A stretch of DNA of 64,000 nt from Platanthera guangdongensis (taxonomy: Eukaryota > Streptophyta > Magnoliopsida > Asparagales > Orchidaceae), in contig CM077151.1 of assembly GCA_039583875.1 (NCBI GenBank), forward strand, positions 26,899,940-26,963,939. Direction: 5' to 3'. The notes beneath the pieces are model-generated. The model was not told the DNA's origin. It saw nothing but the letters and a program-made list of their open reading frames with translations, and made no database searches. Shown here piece by piece: positions 1 to 10,032 of this stretch. A program made the position numbers and the translations under genes. Numbering within the stretch: position 1 is the stretch's first letter; each line of letters opens with the position of its first letter.

Positions 1-2
1 CT

Positions 3-251
3 CCTGATCCAACCCCACTATACTGTGATAACACTGGCGCCATTCAGATTACTCTGAATCCGGTGAAACACTCACTCTCCAAGCATATCGGGGTTGATGT
101 TTTCTTCCTGCGTGAGCACTATGACCGTGGTACTCTTGCTCTTTCCTTTGTTCCTTCCGAACAACAGATTGCAGATTTGATGACTAAGCCCCGGACGAGG
201 ACCCAACATGCTCATCTTCTGTCCAAACTCTCGGTGTATGATCCCCCGTGA
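3..251 (+). CDS. copia polyprotein, RNase H C-terminus (partial)
   Basis: An open frame enters from the left edge and ends at TGA 249-251. It encodes the end of the copia RNase H domain: a YCDN motif, then the conserved HIGVDVFFLRE and QIADLMTKP stretches seen in plant copia polyproteins. In the family this domain degrades the RNA strand during reverse transcription. No stop interrupts the visible 82 residues, so this copy is younger than the antisense copy at 2626-5631, which has several frame changes in the same segment. Only the C-terminus is present. Confidence 0.88.
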   Translation, partial: PDPTPLYCDNTGAIQITLNPVKHSLSKHIGVDVFFLREHYDRGTLALSFVPSEQQIADLMTKPRTRTQHAHLLSKLSVYDPP

Positions 252-255
252 GTTT

Positions 256-269
<14 letters not shown>

Positions 270-286
<17 letters not shown>

Positions 287-294
287 GGGGGGGG
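270..294 (+). repeat. 25-nt poly-G at the polypurine tract position
   Basis: A (GT)n run turns into 25 consecutive G just before the LTR. The related copy has an interrupted G-rich tract at the same place, so a G-rich polypurine tract is the family state and this homopolymer is probably an expansion. Its exact length is unreliable in any assembly. Confidence 0.8.
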
Positions 295-299
295 TTAGA

Positions 300-426
300 T
301 GTAGTGTATTTACTATGTAGCAGAGTTGTTTTATGCTCACCATGGGTGTTATGAACACCCTCTCATGTACTTATATACTACCTTACCTCTTCTAAATAGC
401 AGTTTGGATTCTTTATTTCTCTATCA
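300..426 (+). repeat. copia 3' LTR (about 127 bp)
   Basis: Boundaries come from TG at 300 and CA at 426 and from alignment with the LTR of the second copy, which is about 125 bp once its hAT insertion is removed. This is unusually short for a plant copia LTR. Confidence 0.7.
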
Positions 427-490
427 GTTTTTTCTTCAATTTGTAATATAAGATTTACCCAAGTTATTCTGACCATCTTTTTTGTAATAG

Positions 491-953
491 CGCTTGGGTT
501 AATCTTGTTCAAAAATCAAAGAATTGGGACAAATCTGTTGCTTGCATCGGTCAAACAACTGCTTTGGCAGCAAAGAGATTAGGCCTCAAGAATGTATACT
601 ATCCTGACAACCCAGGTCTTGAAGGGTATCCCCTCTTTCTCATTCTATCGTTTAAGTATGAACTGTGAACTGAGTATGACATTTTCTTTATTGAAAATTT
701 TACAAGAGGAATCACCATTCTCGTTCTTGTGTTTGTGAAGAACATCATAATGACTTGGATGTGTAACTTCAGTGTGATCGTAGCCTGGAAAGAACGATAT
801 ATTTCATTTTAACCCATTGTATTTGTCTTCGGCAGGTGGGTGGATAGTATTCTCGAGGCTTTGAGAATGCATGGTGGAGATGATAAGGTTATGCCCAAAC
901 TTTACTATCATCCTCATCATCATTATAAGTCTTATCCCATTAATTCTGACTGA
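491..953 (+). CDS. UROS: uroporphyrinogen-III synthase, last two exons
   Basis: Exons at 491-625 and 836-953 are separated by a GT-AG intron (626-835). The spliced frame reads through [23 protein letters not shown] and [13 protein letters not shown], the C-terminal signature of plant uroporphyrinogen-III synthase. This plastid enzyme closes and isomerises hydroxymethylbilane to uroporphyrinogen III for chlorophyll, heme and siroheme. The upstream intron ends in a T-rich tract and TAG at 488-490; earlier exons lie left of the window, beyond the copia insertion. The last ~22 residues before TGA 951-953 (a His- and Tyr-rich tail) are not a family hallmark. An AAG/GT junction at 886-890 could be a further donor, so the true C-terminus may be shorter or continue elsewhere. 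Confidence 0.82.
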
Positions 954-2100
954 GTTATAGAATTCTCGTGTTCTTTCGCTTGTTGCAAAAATATATATAG
1001 ACGTTCTGGTAGGATGATTTCGGAAAGGTTTTATGGTGAGGTATGAAATATGAGATAGAAATACAATTAGAGAAGTTATATTTGATTCCGACTTAGATGT
1101 ACTCACAATAAAGAACAGTTTATTAACAAAAAAAAGAGAATATCATCTAGTTACTTTCAAATTTGACCAAATCACAGATATATAAAAAGTGTAATTTATT
1201 TGGACCTTTCCTATAAGTTTGCAAAATTTTATGTTGCAGCCCTCTATCTTGGAAGGGGATATTTTTGAGCATGCTTGCCGTGAAATGTAAACTCACAAGG
1301 GAGATTTTTGTAATGGAATAATTACTAAAATTTCCCTTGAAAGGTGGCATAATTACAGGTTGCACCCCTCTTACTTTTTGAAATTGCAAAAGCGTCCCCT
1401 GAATTTTTTCTTGTTTCATAACATCCATGCACAAAAACATCCCCTTTCAGTAAATTTTCAGGAGGGTCTTTTTGTACAATGATGTTATGAATGCACTCTT
1501 ACATGGGAAGTTTTTGTAATTTCAAAAGTAAGAGAAGAGAGGTTTTTATAATTTCAAAAGTAAGAAGGGTGCAACCTGTAATTTAGCAAGCTTAGAGGGG
1601 AGGTCCCGTTAAAAAGGCCTTTTTTGTAATTTCAAAATATGGAGGGATGCAATATGTAATTATGCTGACTCCCAGAGAAAATTTGGTTAATGAATAGTAG
1701 ATAAAATCTTAGAAGGAAAGAGAGTCTAAAGTATATTTTTAAAGAATAATAAAAATGAGTATTGTCTAGACTGGTTTGAGTTATTCAGTCGGGAGTCAAG
1801 TGACTTCGTTTGTTTTTCTTAAGCCCTTTGAGATAGTCAGGGTGGTAGTGTGGGCGTTGGTGCGTAACCTCCAGACCCCGCCCGTCAACTCATTAGTTTT
1901 AAGAAAGTTAAAAATACTGTGAACTACAGTTCATGACCACCGACCGAGTTCACGTGCACCACCGCCATGCCAAACAGGGCCTAACAGGATGTCCACTAGA
2001 GAAGAAGCATTTTAGTCTTCGTTTGTAAGAATTGACAAATATGTTCAATATTTTGATTTAATGTGCATTAAGAAAGAAAAGTGCCCCTTATATTTGATTT
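954..2100. other. AT-rich intergenic DNA with inverted motif copies
   Basis: No gene is seen. A short motif (AAAAGTAAGAGGGGTGCAACC followed by TGTAATT) occurs in reverse at about 1350-1395 and forward at about 1518-1590, with a related sequence near 1645. The same motif starts the direct repeats at 2101 and 5632, so these look like ends of one non-autonomous element family. No complete element with target duplication could be defined. Confidence 0.5.
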
Positions 2101-2625
2101 CAAAAGTAAGAGGTGCTGCCTGTAATTTAGCAAAATTTCAGGGGAGGTCCTCTATAAATGACCCACATATGTGCCTGTGTATGAAAATATGCATGATTGC
2201 CGCGCTCTCTGGGCGTAATAGCAAGAGAGTGAAGAAGGAACGATCCTCCTGTAAATTCAATTTTTGAGTCTTTCAAACAAACTTTGAGAATCAAGTTTTT
2301 CTAACAACCCACAGATTTTTCCCCCCTCCCAATATGCCCAGGACACTAAATTCTTAGAGGGCCCTCCTCCATATTTTCTTTAAGTGTGACTGATCCTATT
2401 CACTTTCTGTATCCTTCCTGTAGGCCCTTATGTACTGAATTGGGGGACTTCAAATAAAGTGTTGAGATTGAGGATTTGGTGCAAAGCTTGATTTTGGTTG
2501 CAACCATTGCTTCTCTCTCTATACATGCTTAACCTTTTTTTCCATATGATGAAGATGTTTATTGTATTTTAATTTTGATTTATGAGTTTATGAATTGAAA
2601 CATGTGGAGACACCTAATTTATTAC
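2101..2625 (+). repeat. ~530-bp direct repeat, left copy (A)
   Basis: It aligns over its whole length with 5632-6160 in the same orientation, including the stretches around GCAAGAGAGTGAAGAAGGAA, CAAGTTTTTCTAACAACCC and AATAAAGTGTTGAGATTGAGG. It ends at ATTAC, exactly where the antisense copia LTR begins. It carries no clear ORF; the end resembles a 3' untranslated region. Confidence 0.85.
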
Positions 2626-5600
2626 TGATAGGAATAGATCAAATCATGCTATTCACATTAACAATATTGTTATTTATACATGTACACATTGTTTTAAATG
2701 TCCTCGGATATGTCCGACATATGTCGTTTTTAAGAGCACAACAAAATGTTTTTCTAAAAAAATATAGATTATGCTCTTTTGTAAAATATAGACCGACATG
2801 TTCGATTTTTTTCGATATATCAACCGACATGACTATTAAATATATTGTCTGTTATTTTATTTTATGTTGTTTTAGTAGAATAGCAGGATATATTTAAATC
2901 GTATATATATATATAATTTATGTTTAAATTGATTAGACTTATTACTTCTGTTTTTTAACGTGTTATTCTTACAATAAATTTTGTATAATTGTTTCATAAA
3001 TTTTTAATTTCATATTGTTAAAATATGAAAACTTTTATTAAATTTATGAGTTGATTGTTTACATGTTTTTAATATAAATTTATAAGTTTGAAAATAGTTA
3101 TAATCAATCAAGGATTTTCAACTATGAAATCATCTTTATTCATAATAAACTTATTGTTATTAAAATAAAATTATTGTATATTATTAAATATATTTTACAA
3201 TGTATAATTTTTTGTTTGTTGATATTATTTTATTTTAGATACTATTTGATTTTATTTTGTAATATAAATGACTCATTTTTATTCTATTTATTCTATTATT
3301 TTTTTATATTTATAACATATAATTATAGTTAGTATATATAAAAATAAAAAAATTATTTATAAGACATGAAAATCTAATATTTTAAATATCTCCGACATGT
3401 TTTAGACTTCAGACATCTGATATTTAAAAACTCAATCTAATATGTCACTGTCATCCGATATTTACAACATTGCATGTACAAGAGGGTACTCACAACACCT
3501 AAGGTGAGCTTAAGCTATCTCTATCATATAGAATGTACACTATATCTAACACACCCCTCCCGCCCCCTCAAGGTCACGGGGATCATACATCGAGAGTTTG
3601 AACAATATATGTACATGTTGTTTCCTCGTCTGTGCTTTAGTTATCAAATCTGCAATTCGCTACTCGAAATAAACAAAGGAAGAAGTAAGAGTGTCACTGT
3701 CATAATGCTCACGTAGGAAGAAAACATTCACCTCGATATACTTGGAGAGTGAGTGTTTCACGGGGTTTAGAATAATTTGAATGACATCAGTATTATCACA
3801 GTATAATGAAGTGAAATCTAGACAAGAGACATCAATATTCTCAAGAAGTCAACAAAGCCAAATAATATTTTCAGCGGTGGTAGCCATGACCCGAAGCTTA
3901 GCCTCAATACTTAAACGAGAAACACAAGTCTCTTTCTTGGACTTTTATGTAATAACTAAAGAACCCAAGAACAGATAGAAATCAGTGACATAGTGATGGT
4001 CAACGAATCGCTAGCCCAGGTAGCATTCAAGTAAGTACAGAGCTATAGAGAACTATCGCTGGAGAAGAAGAGACCACGAAAAGTCGTCGCTCGGAGATAG
4101 CGCAGGAGCCACAATAGTTGATCGCAATGCACAGAGATGTGCATACTAAAAAAACTGGCTTAACACATAAACAACATGACAATGTCGGGCCGAGTAATGG
4201 TGAGATAGACAAGACTCTCAACGAGGTGGCATTAACGAGTAAAATTAGAGTGTGGAGCCTCATCATCCAAATATAGTTGAAGGTGAAGCTCCATAGGGTG
4301 TCCACTGTGCGAGAGTCAGAGAGAGCAGCCCGAGCTAAGAGATCTGATGTGTAACGCTGCTGAGAGTTGAAAATCGCTGTCTGTAGAGCTGACCTCAAGA
4401 CCCAAGAAATAGCTCAATTGTTCAAGACCAGTTATCTGAAATTGCTGCTAAAGGTGATGTTTAATGAAGGTTACATGAGAAGGATCATCACCGGTAATAA
4501 TCATATTATTCACATAAAGTAATAGAAGAGTCCGATCACAAGTGGATTGAACCAATAAAGCTGGATATTGCAGACTTGGCTGAAAACCGACGACTATAGT
4601 GGCTGAGCTGAAATATGCAAATCACGCACAGGGTGCCTGCTTGAGCCCATAAAGAGCCCGCCTCAAGCGGCAGACGAGGCCTGAAGGAGAGGAAAGATTA
4701 GGAGGATGCATGTACACCTCTCTTTGAAGATCACTGTGAATAAATTTTTTTTTTAACATCGAGCTGAGACAAAGACCAGTGACGAACTGCTGCAACTGCA
4801 ATAAGAGTACGAATCGTAGTCATGTAAGTGACTGAAACAAAGGTCTCGTTGTAGTCGTGTCAATGCTCCTGCTGAAAACTAGCAGCCACAAGCCAAGCCT
4901 TGTACCTCTCCATAAAACAATCAGAGCGAGTCATGACCTTGAAGACCCATTTGAAAATAATTGGAACGACACCAGTGGAAGAGGAACAAACTCTCATGTA
5001 TGGGTATGCTCGAGTGCCTCCAACTCAGTAGACATGTCAGTCTTCCACTCAGGTATCTAAGCAGCCTTACAGTAGGAAGTCGACTTTGGAGTACCGTTGA
5101 CAGTGGCAGGAAGGGCAGACAGTTTCAGCTGTAGTGTAGCAAGGCTAAGGTGGTTGGGGGGGATGTCTCTCACGAAGTGGGTAGCAGCGCGCATGGGGAT
5201 CATCCACTTGACACTAACTGGAGGAAACAGACACTGGGTCTGGGGGTGAGGGAACAAAAGGGGGACGACGAGTGTAGTGATATGGAAGGGGGATGACGAG
5301 CTCGTCAGAGTGAGAAGTCCGATGTGGTGTTGATTGCGGCAAGGGGAGATGAGGCATATCGGAAGAGAAGAGACATGAGGCGGTGAGATGAGAAGGGTGA
5401 AAAACTGTACATTAGAGGGAGCAACAGATGAGCGTGAGGTCGATGAGACAGATGACACAAAGAAAGGGTGAGACTTATCAAATATTACATCACGTGAGAT
5501 GCAAAATCGATGTGCAACAGGGTCATAACAGTGATAACCCTTATACTCGGGACTATATCTGAGAAAACATAGGGAACAGACTGAGCAGAGAGCTTGGTAC

Positions 5601-5631
5601 GCTCATGTAGATGTGGTAAAACAAAAACCTG
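2626..5631 (-). mobile_element. Degenerate antisense Ty1/copia copy, truncated in integrase
   Basis: Read on the minus strand from 5631 the sequence gives the end of integrase (KGYHCYDPVAHRFCISRDVI at about 5470-5540), the Ser/Pro-rich linker (5057-5458), decayed reverse transcriptase (about 4400-5050), decayed RNase H (3560-4400, with HSLSKYIEVNVFFLREHYD), a G-rich polypurine tract (3545-3575) and the LTR. It is the same family as the element at 1-426. The LTR (2626-3544) is split by a hAT-like insertion. There are many stops and frame changes. The 5' LTR, gag, protease and most of integrase are missing: the copy is cut at 5631 and joined directly to the second direct repeat. Confidence 0.82.
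2687..3472. mobile_element. Non-autonomous hAT-like transposon, 786 bp
   Basis: Terminal inverted repeats are CATTGTTTTAAATGTC on the left and CAATGTTGTAAATATC (reverse complement) on the right. They are flanked by a perfect 8-bp target duplication CATGTACA (2679-2686 and 3473-3480). Eight-bp duplications and CA-TGTT-TAAAT ends are typical of hAT elements. The interior is very AT-rich and has no transposase ORF. It is inserted in the LTR of the antisense copia element; removing it restores an LTR of the family length. Confidence 0.88.
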
Positions 5632-6160
5632 TAAGAGGGGTGCAACCTGTAATTTAGCAAATTTTGAGGGGAGGTCCTCCGTAAATATCCGATATGTGCG
5701 CACAAAGAAAAATATGCACGATTTACGTGCTCTTTGGGCATAATAGCAAGAGAGTGAAGAAGGAACATCTTCCTGCCAAATCAATTTTGGGATCTTTCAA
5801 ACAGATTTCGAGAACCAAGTTTTTCTAACAACCCTACTATTTTTTTCTCCCCATATGTCCTGGACAGTGGACACTAAATTTTAGAAGGCCCTTTTCCTCC
5901 CTATTTTCTTTAATTGTGACTGACCCTATCACTTTTTGTACCCTTCCTGTAGGCCCTTATGTATTGAATAGGCCCTTCCTGTAGGGCTTCAAATAAAGTG
6001 TTGAGATTGAGGATTTGGTCCAAAGCTTGGTTTTGATTGCAGACCATTGCTTCTCTCTCTATAAATGCTCGACCTTTTTTCCCATATGATGGAGCTGTTT
6101 ATAGTATTTCAAATTTTTATGAGTTTATGAATTGAAACATGTGAAGACATAATTTATTAC
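5632..6160 (+). repeat. ~530-bp direct repeat, right copy (B), empty site
   Basis: Second copy of 2101-2625. It continues through AATTTATTAC straight into TATATACAAC, so it preserves the target site uninterrupted, whereas copy A is interrupted after ATTAC by the copia LTR. It also contains a small internal duplication of TAGGCCCTTCCTGTAG near 5950-5985. Confidence 0.85.
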
Positions 6161-6630
6161 TATATACAACAGATTTTGTAATATTTGCCTTTTCTATTTT
6201 ATCCCAATATTTTACATCATTACTTCTTCCTGCGAGTTTGCATAATTACAGTTTCATTTCTCTCTCTTTTGAAATTACATATACCTCCCCCACTTCTTTT
6301 AAGTTTTCCCAATTTACAAAAATGTGGATGAAAATGATAAAATTATCTAAATTATTTGATGATATTTCAATTTTATTTTAATATCCTTAAGGCCTGTCCT
6401 AGAGTTGGACCAGCCCTACCAGGCGGACTTGTGCAAGCTTTTCAGACCTGGGCTTTTTGTGTACCCCTCTATAAAATCCTGTCATCGAAATTGTGTTGTT
6501 TTCTGAGAGGTTTCCGCTTAATGGGAGAGATTTGAAGGGAAATATATAGATGCAGATAATTAAGCTGAATAATCAATGCTACTTATATTATCATTTAACT
6601 CGGTTACCTTTTATCGGTCATTTTTTTTTG
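6161..6630. other. AT-rich DNA, no gene
   Basis: It contains a diverged copy of the 1350-1395 motif near 6235-6300 (GCATAATTACAG...TTTGAAATTAC) in the same orientation, so it may be the far end of the same unnamed element family. Nothing else is recognised. Confidence 0.4.
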
Positions 6631-7163
6631 GCTAATAGCATCGCAGTTTTGACTATTAATATTTTTGAATATCTGCAAACATAATTTTTTAAAATTGGTT
6701 ATCCGCAAGTATGAAAATTATCTGCACTAAAAAAATAGAAAAAGGAAGGAGTCGAGCACCACCGCCTGGAGGAGGAATGAACACTTGAAAATCGCAGAAT
6801 AGAGGAGCACCGCCATCAGGAGGAAGAGAGATCGTCGGATGTGAAAAAGCTGGCCGCCAGATAATGGAGGAGAATGCGTCAGGATAAAAAACGCCGCTCT
6901 AGAAATGAAGGAGAATGCGTCAGGATAAAAAACGCCGCTCTAGAAATGAAGGAGAAGCACTTGCCGGATTTACAGTCCTTTAGGCCGGATGGAAAGAGAG
7001 GAAGGGTCACCGGTGGAATCACGGTTTGGTGGGGGACGTGGAAGAATGAGAGCGGCGAGTGCGAATAAGAAATAATTTTTGTGCAGCGCTTGCTAATAGG
7101 AATTCTAAGTCCAAAAAAACTCAAATTTTGATTGCTGATAGCCAAATGTACGGTGCTAATAAC
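6631..7163. mobile_element. MITE-like element of the GCACCGCAGTTTTGGCTATT family
   Basis: The left end (GCTAATAGCATCGCAGTTTT) and the reverse complement of the right end (GTTATTAGCACCGTACATTT) are similar to each other and to the ends of the better preserved elements at 60367-60781 and 62897-63241. The interior differs from those copies and includes a 41-bp tandem duplication. No target duplication was found. Confidence 0.5.
6869..6951 (+). repeat. 41-bp tandem duplication
   Basis: The unit GGAGAATGCGTCAGGATAAA...CTCTAGAAATGAA is present twice head to tail with essentially no differences, so the duplication is recent. Confidence 0.9.
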
Positions 7164-7361
7164 ATCGTTCTTTTTATACTATCATTGAACTTATTATTAT
7201 ATCTATTTTTATTTTTACTTGTAAATATAAAATAATTTTGGGAACTAAAATCTTCTCTATTTTTGGCACGGAGGTGGCGGTCGTGAACCCGGTGGTTATA
7301 AATCGTTGTTATTGAATGCCCGACCGAATGCCCGCCCTCACGGCCCTCAGCTAAAGACTAA

Positions 7362-7577
7362 TCAATTGGTTCGGCGGTGGCGGGTCGATCCGGCGGGTGG
7401 AAACGGAGGGTTCGAATCGGAGGGGGGAGGTGGCTTCTCCAAACGGAGTTTTTTTGGGCGTTTCTCAAGGCGGACGGGTGGAAACGGAGCAAACACCGCC
7501 GGTGGTTCATTTGTTTACCCGCTTTCCAGCGGCATTTGCCCCAAACGGAGCGGCAAAACGCCAAACCAAATAGAGCC
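7362..7577. mobile_element. GC-rich Tourist-like MITE, copy 1
   Basis: A 216-bp GC-rich block between two TAA trinucleotides (7359-7361 and 7578-7580). It aligns in reverse orientation with 57141-57366. The right end gives GGCTCTATTTGGTTTGGC on the minus strand, a Tourist-type terminus; the TAA duplication fits the PIF/Harbinger superfamily. Short open frames inside come from GC richness and are not thought to be genes. Confidence 0.72.
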
Positions 7578-7683
7578 TAAAGAACTTCTTATACTTTTAT
7601 TTTCAAAAATCAAAACTAGTTTTTTTTTATTAGTGACTGACATAACTATTGTCATGCAAAAATGTATATACTATGATGACAAC

Positions 7684-7849
7684 GGCTCCGTTTGGGGGAT
7701 TTATTTTCACCGGTCAAGCGGTTACGATCGCATGAACCGAGTCTTAATTAAGGCCCGGTTCATGCGGCCGTAATCGCATGACCTGAAGGCCCAGTTCATG
7801 CGGTCGTAACCGCTTGACCGGTGAAAATAAATCCCCTCAAATGGAGCCT
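7684..7849. mobile_element. Palindromic Tourist-like MITE, copy 1 (166 bp)
   Basis: Starts GGCTCCGTTTGGGGGATTTA and ends as its inverse. Arms carry TTTTCACCGGTCAAGCGGTT and meet near a TTAATTAA core, with an extra internal partial arm compared with the ~130-bp copies. Flanks are AAC and TAC, so the 3-bp duplication is imperfect here. Confidence 0.82.
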
Positions 7850-7890
7850 ACATTTTTGTTCAAATTCATCGGAGCAAATACACCATGCAA

Positions 7891-8465
7891 GATCGAGAAA
7901 TCGGGCATTGGCCGGGCCCTACCTGATTGTAGTGCATGTTATAAAAACTTAAATTAAGCTTATTCCTAGCCTCAAATATATAGTATAAATAATATCTTAA
8001 TGTTTTATAAAACGAAACTAGGTTCAGCGAGGCTTGACCAGGGCCTAATCAGGTTCAGGCGTAAATGGGTCCAGACCCGGGCCAGGCAGTTTGGTTCGAG
8101 CTTTAATTGTGCCTCTAAATTCAATGCATATGATTTGTTTGAATTAAGCTTATATTCATGAAAATAGTTATTGCTTTGTATTAATAATGATATCTCTCTA
8201 ATTAAAGTGATAATAAATATGCATAATAATAATTTTTTTTATAAAATGTTAAAATTTAGAAAATATTTTGGATTGCACAAAATTATAAGCAAATATTCAT
8301 CCAATTGAAGGATAAATATCATTTAAGCATTTATGATGAAATTTCTTCCTCACCTAACTTAGGAGATCTATGATTTTAAAATAGAATTTAGGAAATTATA
8401 AATCATATATTTAATCTCTCCATCCTCATCTTTAAAAAATATTATAGAAAGCTCTGTTTGTTTAA
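7891..8465. other. AT-rich DNA, no gene
   Basis: A stretch at about 8020-8110 (GGTCCAGACCCGGGCCAGGC) resembles ends seen in plant hAT or MULE elements, but no partner end was found. Nothing coding is seen. Confidence 0.35.
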
Positions 8466-8595
8466 GGCTCCGTTTGGGGGGACTTATTTTTACCGGTCAA
8501 GCGGTTACGCGCGCATGAATCGGGTCTTAATTAAGGTCCGATTCATGCAGTCGTAACCGTTCGACCGGTGAAAATAAGTCCTCCCAAACAGAACC
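8466..8595. mobile_element. Palindromic Tourist-like MITE, copy 2 (130 bp)
   Basis: GGCTCCGTTTGGGGGGACTT at the left and its inverse at the right, near-perfect palindrome with TTAATTAA centre. Flanked by TAA on both sides (8463-8465, 8596-8598). Confidence 0.88.
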
Positions 8596-9041
8596 TAAGT
8601 GTTTTTTCTCCATCTCCATTGGGGGAAAGCAATGCTAAAAAAATCATTTGGCAACCCTTCAATTCTCACCGCAATCACTCCAACATGTCATTTTGTCCTC
8701 TTTTGAGACTGCAGCCATCCCCTTCCATTACCCATCAACCCATTGCCAACGCTCTCATCCTTATCGCTCTAACTCTTTTCGCCGAAACAAACAAACCCTT
8801 ACATCTTATATATTTACTTTAATGTAATTAAGCAACTAATTAAACAAACAATTAAGAGATAGGATATTTCATTTGGAATTTAATGAAAACATCTTATTTA
8901 AGAAGTTGGCAAAATATCTGAAATGGTCCCTTAATTTTAGTTCTTTGTTTTAGGGAATTGTTAAAGACATCGCAGATTTGGCTATTGTCACCGCAATATT
9001 GTAAATTTAGGGGTTAAATATTATAATCTTAAAAAAACCTA
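8596..9041. other. AT-rich DNA with one MITE end
   Basis: No gene. At 8960-9001 a single end of the GCACCGCAGTTTTGGCTATT family is present (GACATCGCAGATTTGGCTAT) without a detectable partner. Confidence 0.4.
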
Positions 9042-9305
9042 ATGACACTCAATAGTTGGCACCTCTCCCTCCCGCTCGCGATCAGAATCCTCGAAACCCT
9101 ACGGCGGCTCACTCCCGTTGCACGCCCTCCCCCTCGCCGCTCCGGTCGCCGACCCTCCCCGGACCTCAAAAAAACTTCTCCAGCCGCCTCTACATCTCCT
9201 CCAGCCTCTCAAAAACTCCTTTCTCGGCGCTGCTCTTCCCCTGCATTCCAGATCGCTTCTCGCCCTCCCTTTTTCTTGCCGGTGATTTCATCGGTAAATC
9301 CCTAA
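9042..9305 (+). other. C-rich leader-like segment, possible 5' exon
   Basis: A sharply C/T-rich block contains CTCGAAACCCTACGGCGGC, resembling plant 5' leaders, and ends at TTCATCG/GTAAATCC, a plausible donor. Two overlapping open frames (87 and 89 residues) are Pro/Ser/Arg-rich and unrecognised. It could be the first exon of an unknown gene or a captured leader inside a transposon; a CACTA fragment follows within 110 bp. Confidence 0.3.
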
Positions 9306-9408
9306 CATTGTCATGGGTGTCTTAGTTGTATGTGCTTGGAAGGAGAGCTATCAAAATTTCACTAGGAATTTGAACTCATCCGGCGACTTACACATTAAAG
9401 GATGAACC

Positions 9409-9486
9409 AACAAAGATGCTAAAAAATTTTATGATTTGCTAAATGACGTTGAACAAGAATTATATCCTGATTGCAAAGAATTTTAA
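9409..9486 (+). pseudogene. CACTA (En/Spm) TNP2-like transposase fragment
   Basis: The frame reads KDAKKFYDLLNDVEQELYP followed by DCKEF and a TAA stop. This matches the start of TNP2-type CACTA transposases, which have an AKKFY-LL-D-EQ-LYPGCK-FSKLSF stretch. Only about 26 codons are recognisable. It is a relic with no start codon. Confidence 0.6.
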
Positions 9487-9900
9487 AAATTTCAATTTAC
9501 GGTCATTTTCCTAAAGCTGTGATCAACAAGAATTTTGTTTATCATTTTTTTAATTCTCTCATTATTGAATACTTACATTTATGGTTTTTCCTAGGTGGAT
9601 TTATGTTATGCACATCAAGTCTTTGTGAAAATATCATAAAAGATGTACAACACAAAGTTATATATCTTCCAAATTGCATTTTCAAGAACAAAATGATCTA
9701 CTTTGACATTATTTTTGCACATATAACGGAACTTCATCCAAATGAATTTATTTTAAAAATATATGCAGATGAGTGGTCGATTCTTCCTTTATTTGGTATT
9801 TGCTACGCTACTGGTGGTGAGTCAGTTTACTTACCTTGCTTAGTGTTTGTACTAAATGAAAGTTAAAAAAATGGAGAAATTATTCTACCTATCAGCCTTA
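9487..9900 (+). other. AT-rich segment with an unrecognised open frame
   Basis: An open frame of 131 codons from a non-ATG start (9471-9866) follows the CACTA scrap. Its protein is rich in Ile, Phe and Leu with no motif I recognise. AT-rich DNA gives such frames easily; it may be decayed transposon sequence. Confidence 0.3.
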
Positions 9901-10029
9901 GGTTTCGTTGGGTTGACTTATTTTCACCGGTCAAGCGGTTACGACCGCATGAATCGGACCTTAATTAAGGTCCGATTCATGCGGTCGTAACCGCTTGACC
10001 GGTGAAAATAAGTCCCCCCAAACAGAGCC
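9901..10029. mobile_element. Palindromic Tourist-like MITE, copy 3 (129 bp)
   Basis: Arms are almost perfectly complementary for about 60 bp around GGACCTTAATTAAGGTCC. Flanked by TTA on both sides (9898-9900 and 10030-10032). This is the best preserved copy. Confidence 0.92.
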
Positions 10030-10032
10030 TTA

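Larger units (their letters stand above)
1..426 (+). mobile_element. 3' end of a Ty1/copia retrotransposon (RNase H tail, G-rich tract, 3' LTR)
   Basis: The end of a copia polyprotein is followed by a G-rich polypurine-like tract and a very short LTR starting TGTAGTGTATT and ending CTATCA. The rest of the element lies upstream of the window. The assignment is supported by a second, antisense copy of the same family at 2626-5631 that aligns through RNase H, G-rich tract and LTR. Because the next downstream exon belongs to UROS and begins only 64 bp after the LTR, this copy most likely sits in a UROS intron in sense orientation. Confidence 0.85.
7264..7890. mobile_element. Tourist-like MITE carrying two nested MITEs
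   Basis: The left part (GGCACGGAGGTGGCGGTCGT...) and later part (GTGACTGACATAACTATTGT...) belong to the same family as 45260-45445, 47828-48012, 51777-51996 and 10033-10214. The copy is interrupted by a GC-rich MITE (7362-7577) and a palindromic MITE (7684-7849). Outer boundaries are approximate. Confidence 0.6.
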
